A DNA stretch of 9,515 nucleotides. It comes from Desulfurococcales archaeon. GTDB taxonomy: Archaea; Thermoproteota; Thermoprotei_A; Sulfolobales; NBVN01. Below, piece by piece: positions 5,912 to 9,515 of the stretch. The stretch covers positions 1 through 9,515 of the forward strand of contig JAGGTW010000086.1 of NCBI GenBank assembly GCA_021163585.1. The letters are read 5' to 3'. The notes beneath the pieces are model-generated. The model was not told the origin of the DNA, searched no databases, and saw nothing but the letters and a program-made list of their open reading frames with translations. The translations under genes were made by a program, and so were the position numbers. Each line of letters begins with the position of its first letter. Position 1 is the stretch's first letter.

Positions 5912-7042
5912 TTGCCTCTAAACTTTGGTAGTAATAATGCGCTAGATCTTTTCAGGGACTTTCTAGAGAATGTAAAAGAAACCGAGAACTACGTAAGGGT
6001 GGTTATTGACTACAGTGTAGAGTCAGCCATTGCTGGGGGGCTCCTGTGTAAGGCACTTAAGGAGCTCGACATAATGTTCGAACTGATCAACAACCTTATG
6101 GAAATCCCGGTTGATAAAACAAGGCAATTCTTAATTAATACAAAGGTTAGTAGTGGAGGTAGTGCATTAGCTTTAGCGGCTACAAGTACGAGTGTTGTGC
6201 GAAAAACTAGTACAGGCTACGTAATAGGGGCCCCCGTCCTTGAGGAGGTACTTCTTAATATTATCAGTGATTATGTTATCATTCCTAAAGAAGTCAAGTA
6301 CTTACTTGCGTCATCGGTTCTAGCGAGGCATACTCCAAGACTGGTTAAAAGGAAGTTAAGTGCTAGCGAGGAAAAATTCTTGGGCAAGCTCGAGGACGAT
6401 GACTTAATAAAGAAGGTTATTGGCCCAATGATAATGGGCTGGAATTACCTGAAACCGGAGGTTGCAGTAAAATATAGTGTAGATCTGCTTGTTCCCAAGT
6501 ACTTTATGAGAGATCTAGCTAATGAGATTAGTGATGAGGTCATAGCTAACGAGCTTGGACTGCCTAGGGAGCAGATTACTGGGAACAACTACATAATCAG
6601 GCAGGAATGGTACGTTAAAGATCTCTATTACCTAGCCTACCTCCTAATGTGTATTGTTGATGAAAACGGTGTAGAGGTACTTGCCGCTACAGTACTCAAT
6701 CCAGGTGCTATGGTATGGTATGCTTTGAAAATGTACGAGTACTTGCGAAGGCTGAGGACAGCACTAGACGAATTTCTCGCAGGTGACTGGGAATCTAGGG
6801 GAAAGTATAGGGTGATGCATATGGAGGATCCGCCACCGCTAACTATGCTAACAAAAGTGCTTCAGAATTTAGGGAAGTTAGGACGTGATGAGGTCATAGC
6901 TAACGAGCTTGCCGGTAAAGTACACGTACCAATACAGATGCTATCTCAGAAGAGTAGAGAGATATTGCGTACTGAGGCCAAAGTTGTGGGTGGCTACGCC
7001 ATCTTCCCGTCTACTGATGTTTTGAGCAAGGTAGGTACGTGA
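5912..7042 (+). CDS. Degenerate DHH/RecJ-like protein, probable archaeal Cdc45-type factor
   Basis: This 376-residue protein is tentatively assigned to the crenarchaeal RecJ-like group that binds GINS and resembles eukaryotic Cdc45, part of the replicative helicase. The opening (VRVVIDYSVESAIAGGLLCKAL, about 28-49) has the form of DHH motif I, but the metal-binding DxDG residues are replaced by DYSVES, and I find no DHH triplet. The later EVLAATVLNPGAMVWYALKMYEYLRR could be the second lobe. It is therefore predicted to lack nuclease activity and play a structural role. The octapeptide DEVIANEL occurs at 208-215 and 326-333, encoded by an exact 27-bp repeat. The start is TTG at 5912, the only start after an in-frame TAG that precedes it, with AGGGT 7 nt upstream. 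Its stop overlaps the pcc1 start. Position between uS15 and pcc1/S3Ae agrees, from memory, with other crenarchaea. The family call rests on context and motif shape. Confidence 0.68.
   Translation: MPLNFGSNNALDLFRDFLENVKETENYVRVVIDYSVESAIAGGLLCKALKELDIMFELINNLMEIPVDKTRQFLINTKVSSGGSALALAATSTSVVRKTSTGYVIGAPVLEEVLLNIISDYVIIPKEVKYLLASSVLARHTPRLVKRKLSASEEKFLGKLEDDDLIKKVIGPMIMGWNYLKPEVAVKYSVDLLVPKYFMRDLANEISDEVIANELGLPREQITGNNYIIRQEWYVKDLYYLAYLLMCIVDENGVEVLAATVLNPGAMVWYALKMYEYLRRLRTALDEFLAGDWESRGKYRVMHMEDPPPLTMLTKVLQNLGKLGRDEVIANELAGKVHVPIQMLSQKSREILRTEAKVVGGYAIFPSTDVLSKVGT
6531..6557 (+). repeat. 27-bp direct repeat, copy 1 (inside RecJ-like gene)
   Basis: The 27 bases beginning GTGATGAGGTCATAGC and ending GAGCTTG are identical to 6885-6911. 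The flanking bases differ on both sides. The repeat encodes DEVIANEL in the gene's own frame, and the two copies are 354 bp (118 codons) apart. Confidence 0.95.
6885..6911 (+). repeat. 27-bp direct repeat, copy 2 (inside RecJ-like gene)
   Basis: This is an exact copy of 6531-6557 in the same orientation and reading frame, encoding DEVIANEL followed by AGKV where copy 1 is followed by GLPR. Identity at the DNA level, including third codon positions, means the copies arose by duplication or conversion and not by protein convergence alone. Confidence 0.95.
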
Positions 7043-7308
7043 TGATTAGAGCTATTCTGGATCTAAGATTATGTAATAGGCAGGTAGTTGAGTCTGTGGC
7101 CAGATCACTCCAGCCAGATAATGAGAGACCACCACCTAATTTCAAAATCAGACATCTGGTCAACGATAAATGTAACTTGGTTTACATAATAGATAGCAAG
7201 GGCGGCGACCTAGTGAAGAATCTCCTAACATTGCTATCAATTATTGATGAGATCTCAAGATTAACTGAGGCCCTATCGGTACTCTTTAAAGAGATAAGTA
7301 AGATTTGA
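7042..7308 (+). CDS. pcc1: Pcc1, KEOPS dimerisation subunit
   Basis: Pcc1 is the small KEOPS subunit that forms the dimer at the core of the complex and binds Kae1. This 88-residue protein has the family layout: a short N-terminal strand (IRAILDLRL), a first helix (RQVVESVARSL), the signature S-L-x-P-D-N at 22-27 followed by P30-P32, two further strands (FKIRHLV, CNLVYIID), and a C-terminal helix (LVKNLLTLLSIIDEISRLTEAL). I chose the ATG at 7042, which overlaps the previous stop as TGATG, with GGTAGGT about 5 nt upstream. The GTG at 7039 would add one residue. With kae1 and bud32 it gives three of the four classic KEOPS subunits in this window; Cgi121 is not here. Such short, divergent genes are often left without a product name. 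Confidence 0.85.
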   Translation: MIRAILDLRLCNRQVVESVARSLQPDNERPPPNFKIRHLVNDKCNLVYIIDSKGGDLVKNLLTLLSIIDEISRLTEALSVLFKEISKI

Positions 7309-7328
7309 GTGACACACGGCTTTAACTC

Positions 7329-7336
7329 TTATAAAC
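7329..7336 (+). promoter_or_regulatory. TATA box upstream of S3Ae
   Basis: TTATAAAC is a good archaeal TATA box. A start about 25 nt downstream falls near 7357-7360. That gives either a leader of about 10 nt for the ATG at 7368 or a leaderless transcript beginning at the TTG at 7359. The gap between pcc1 and S3Ae holds nothing else that I can see. Confidence 0.6.
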
Positions 7337-7367
7337 CCATATACACCTACATTCTGGGTTGGCGGTA

Positions 7368-7991
7368 ATGCCGAAGGTAACGGTAAGGGATAAGTGGAAG
7401 CTGAAGAAGTGGTACACTGTATTAGCACCATCACTCTTCGGGAATGTGCCCGTAGGTACTACACCTGCTGACAGGGAGTGGAAGTTATTAGGCAGGGTAT
7501 TTGAGGTTACCTTATTTGACCTTACTGGGGACTTCAGCAAGCATCACATACATCTGTACTTTCAGGTACATGAGATTAAGGATGACGTAGCATATACTCG
7601 GTTTAAGGGGCACGAGCTGGCTAGGGACTATATCAAGTCTGTTGTGAGGAGGAAGTCAAGCAAGGTTGCCGCAATAGTCAATGTGACTACTAAGGATGGG
7701 TACGGCCTCAGAGTGACAGGTATGGCTTTAACGGCATTCAGATGTAAGACAAGTCAGAAGAGAGCGATTAGGAAGGTGATATTCAGGGTGTTAGAGGAGA
7801 GAGCAAGAGAAATGACATTAGATGAGTATATCAAGGCAATGATCTTCGGAAAGTTAGCGGCAGAGATAATGGAGCAGGGGAAGAAGATTTATCCAGTAAG
7901 GAAAGCCGAAATATATAAGTCAAAGTTATTAACAATACCGTCACCTGAGGGGCCTAAGCCTGCTATAATAGTTCCACAACCGCAGCACTAA
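7368..7991 (+). CDS. rps3ae: Small-subunit ribosomal protein eS1 (S3Ae)
   Basis: This 207-residue protein sits in the small-subunit platform near the mRNA exit in archaea and eukaryotes. Family hallmarks are DKWKLKKWYTVLAPSLFG at the N-terminus, then TLFDLTGDFSKHHIHLYF, TRFKGHELARDYIKSVVRRK, RRKSSK, VTTKDGYGLRV, TSQKRAIRKVI, and KKIYPVRKAEIYKSK near the end. A TTG at 7359 would add three residues (MAV). I prefer the ATG at 7368, which matches where homologues begin and has GGCGGT just upstream, though the predicted transcription start leaves the TTG possible as a leaderless start. A pyrimidine-rich run at 8001-8014, just after the stop, might help termination. Confidence 0.96.
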   Translation: MPKVTVRDKWKLKKWYTVLAPSLFGNVPVGTTPADREWKLLGRVFEVTLFDLTGDFSKHHIHLYFQVHEIKDDVAYTRFKGHELARDYIKSVVRRKSSKVAAIVNVTTKDGYGLRVTGMALTAFRCKTSQKRAIRKVIFRVLEERAREMTLDEYIKAMIFGKLAAEIMEQGKKIYPVRKAEIYKSKLLTIPSPEGPKPAIIVPQPQH

Positions 7992-8008
7992 CCAGTCACT
8001 GTCCCCTC

Positions 8009-8021
8009 CTTCTTAAAGAAG
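8009..8021. promoter_or_regulatory. Short palindrome CTTCTT-A-AAGAAG before the nucleotidyltransferase gene
   Basis: This is a perfect inverted repeat with six-base arms and one central base, directly upstream of the predicted TATA element. It could be a regulator binding site, or part of the S3Ae termination region together with the preceding pyrimidine run. Arms of this length also occur by chance, so support comes from its position only. Confidence 0.25.
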
Positions 8022-8033
8022 TAAAAGTATTTT
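8022..8033 (+). promoter_or_regulatory. TATA-like box upstream of the nucleotidyltransferase gene
   Basis: TAAAAGTATTTT lies in the 75-base gap after S3Ae. The predicted start falls near 8053-8056, giving a leader of about 12 nt carrying the SD GGAG at 8057-8060 before the ATG at 8067. A second AT-rich element, CTTAAAG, lies just upstream at 8012-8018. Confidence 0.45.
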
Positions 8034-8066
8034 GCAGTGTGTCTTCTAACATACATGGAGTAGTAT

Positions 8067-9350
8067 ATGGACTTAGTAATCCTAGCTGCTGGGTATGGCA
8101 GGGGTCTAGAGCCTATAACACACACCAGGAATAAGTCGCTCATTCCCATTCTTGGTGAACCGCTGCTGATCAAGCATCTTAAGGCGATTGGCAGTCTAGG
8201 TAGTGTTGAGAATGTAGTTATAGTCGTTAACTATCTGCATGAACAGGTAGTGAATGCCGTCTCAAAAGTAAAGGGTGCTCTGGACTATAATATAATTATC
8301 AAGAATCAGGAAGAACCCTTAGGCACCGGACACGCGCTGAGCACTGCCATTAGTGAAGTAAGTAGTAATGAGTTCATAGTTATTTACGGCGACGTATTCT
8401 TTGATTACAATGACCTAAAAAAGCTGGCTGAATTAAAAGGTAATGTAGTCTGCGGATACAGAGTTCCAGACCCAAGCAGGTACGGAGTGCTCGTACTTGA
8501 AGGCAATACACTAAGGAAAATCTTTGAAAAACCAAGCAACCCACCTACAAATCTAATTAATGCTGGAATATACAAATTCAGAAAGTCAATCATTAAGTAC
8601 TTAAGTGAGTTAAAGCTAAGCCCTCGAGGTGAATACGAGCTGACTGATGCAATTAATGATGCATGTTCTAAAGAAACCTTCAGAGTTTACGAGCTGAATT
8701 ACTGGGCCGACGTAGGGAGGCCATGGAAAGTGCTTGAAGTGCATAAGTACTTACTCAGTAAATTAAGGAAATCGGAAATTAAGGGTGAGATTGAATCCAA
8801 TGTAGTGGTAAGAGGCACTGTTTTTATTGGTGAGGGCGCGGAAGTTGCTTCGGGAACATATATCCGAGGTCCTGTATGGGTGGGTAGGAGGGCCGTCATC
8901 GGGCCTAACGCCTATATAAGGCCTTACACCGTGGTGCTGGATAACGCAAAGATAGGGTTTAACGTCGAGGTAAAGGAAAGTATAATAATGGAAGGCGTTC
9001 ATGTGTCGCATCAAGCCTACGTGGGAGACTCCATAATCTGTGAGCACAGCAACTTGGGTGCTGGAACCATACTAGCTAACCTAAAATTCGATGAATCTGA
9101 GGTTAAGGTATTTATTAAGGGTAAGAGGGAGAGTAGCGGCAGAAGAAAATTAGGAGCTATCATCGGTGCTTATGTAAAGACTGGTGTTAATGTATCTGTC
9201 TTCCCTGGAGTAAAGATCGGGGCTTGCTCATGGATATATCCAGGTGTCACTGTGAGGCATGATGTACCACCTTGCACTATAGTTAAGAGTGAGGATGTTT
9301 TAGAGGAGCTGAAGAAGTACTGCAGAGTCGACCTCAGTGTCTGGCGGTAG
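8067..9350 (+). CDS. Bifunctional sugar-1-phosphate nucleotidyltransferase/acetyltransferase (GlmU-like)
   Basis: This 427-residue, two-domain protein resembles the archaeal GlmU-like enzyme ST0452 of Sulfolobus tokodaii, as I remember its sequence. The N-terminal Rossmann-like domain (about 1-225) has LAAGYGRGLEPITHTRNK with K23, GTGHA at 86-90, the metal-binding GDVFF (D109), EKP near 154-156, NAGIY and WADVGRPW (D215). The C-terminal left-handed beta-helix (about 240-405) is built of hexapeptide repeats such as VFIGEG, VWVGRR and AVIGPN, with NAYIRPYT, a likely acetyltransfer histidine H315 in SHQAYVGDS, GAGTILANL, KGKRESSGRRKLGAIIG and FPGVKIG. The likely product is UDP-GlcNAc or a related UDP-sugar for glycans. 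The signature reads GYGRG where GxGxR is normal, so the usual catalytic arginine position (13) is glycine. It has its own promoter and SD, and its 3' end overlaps the minus-strand GTPase gene. Confidence 0.9.
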   Translation: MDLVILAAGYGRGLEPITHTRNKSLIPILGEPLLIKHLKAIGSLGSVENVVIVVNYLHEQVVNAVSKVKGALDYNIIIKNQEEPLGTGHALSTAISEVSSNEFIVIYGDVFFDYNDLKKLAELKGNVVCGYRVPDPSRYGVLVLEGNTLRKIFEKPSNPPTNLINAGIYKFRKSIIKYLSELKLSPRGEYELTDAINDACSKETFRVYELNYWADVGRPWKVLEVHKYLLSKLRKSEIKGEIESNVVVRGTVFIGEGAEVASGTYIRGPVWVGRRAVIGPNAYIRPYTVVLDNAKIGFNVEVKESIIMEGVHVSHQAYVGDSIICEHSNLGAGTILANLKFDESEVKVFIKGKRESSGRRKLGAIIGAYVKTGVNVSVFPGVKIGACSWIYPGVTVRHDVPPCTIVKSEDVLEELKKYCRVDLSVWR

Positions 9351-9515
9351 CGGACACCACCTTAACTACATCGCAGTCTCTCAAAACATAGGATGCACCG
9401 ACCTTCATATTTCCTTTAGCTATTACAGCATAGAGGAAACCTTTCCCGAGATCTGTATGTATCATGTATGCTAATTCACTTGCCGTGGTTCCATTTCTAA
9501 TCAGGTAGGCATCCG
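9334..9515 (-). CDS. OBG/YchF-type GTPase, C-terminal TGS domain (partial)
   Basis: Only the last 59 residues are in the window; the gene enters from the right edge and ends with a stop at 9336-9334. The segment reads as a TGS domain: an opening DAYLIRNGTTASELAYMIHTD, then LGKGFLYAVIAKGNMKVG and RDCDVVKVVSATAR. The run IHTDLGKGF plus a DxDVVKIVSA-like ending is what I expect at the C-terminus of archaeal YchF/OBG-like GTPases; DRG proteins have a longer, different TGS insert. A CxD in place of the usual DGD near the end is a small deviation. These proteins bind GTP or ATP and associate with ribosomes. The last 17 bases overlap the converging nucleotidyltransferase gene. Confidence 0.82.
   Translation of the reverse strand, partial: DAYLIRNGTTASELAYMIHTDLGKGFLYAVIAKGNMKVGASYVLRDCDVVKVVSATARH

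Noticed and set aside
7309..7367. Possible small RNA in the pcc1-S3Ae gap
   Set aside because: The 59 bases are accounted for by a TATA box and a short leader; I see no stable hairpin or conserved RNA motif.
8763..9047. Minus-strand open frame opposite the beta-helix domain, rich in H and Y
   Set aside because: It is a by-product of the hexapeptide-repeat codons on the plus strand; there is no independent support.

Overview
The window is a stretch of archaeal core genome, most likely from the Thermoproteota (crenarchaea). Three things point there. The gene set is archaeal-eukaryotic: aIF2-gamma, Rpo7, Spt4, eS24, eS27, eS1 (S3Ae), Kae1, Bud32 and Pcc1. Promoters are AT-rich TATA-like boxes about 25 nt upstream of short leaders. 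Several starts are GTG or TTG behind GGTG/GGAGG-type Shine-Dalgarno (SD) sequences. The gene order also matches, from memory, the one shared by crenarchaea such as Sulfolobus. I saw no tRNA, rRNA, CRISPR array, transposon or phage gene. Coding density is very high, and no gene-free stretch exceeds about 80 bases.

Layout. Bases 35-8000 hold thirteen plus-strand genes in close order. They are translation factor aIF2-gamma, a small PIN-domain protein, RNA polymerase subunit Rpo7, elongation factor Spt4, ribosomal proteins eS24 and eS27, Kae1, Bud32, an XTP/dITP-type pyrophosphatase, ribosomal protein uS15, a degenerate DHH/RecJ-like protein (probable Cdc45-type replication factor), Pcc1, and ribosomal protein S3Ae. 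Overlaps or one-base gaps (Rpo7/Spt4, eS24/eS27, Kae1/Bud32/pyrophosphatase, RecJ-like/Pcc1) suggest translational coupling. TATA-like boxes before Rpo7, eS24, the RecJ-like gene and S3Ae suggest several overlapping transcripts instead of one. At 8067-9350 a separate gene with its own promoter encodes a two-domain sugar-1-phosphate nucleotidyltransferase/acetyltransferase. The window ends in the C-terminal TGS domain of an OBG/YchF-type GTPase on the minus strand, whose 3' end overlaps the preceding gene by 17 bp.

How the genes fit together. The cluster joins translation initiation, ribosome structure, rRNA processing (inferred for the PIN protein), transcription initiation and elongation, tRNA t6A modification (three of the four classic KEOPS subunits: Kae1, Bud32, Pcc1), nucleotide-pool cleaning and probably the replicative helicase complex. 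It is a growth-linked housekeeping supercluster and not an accessory island. The points most worth a second look are the catalytically dead DHH protein with an exact 27-bp internal repeat, a displaced arginine in the nucleotidyltransferase signature motif, the loss of half the zinc knuckle in aIF2-gamma, and the convergent gene overlap at the right end. I did not find evidence for a wholly new system.
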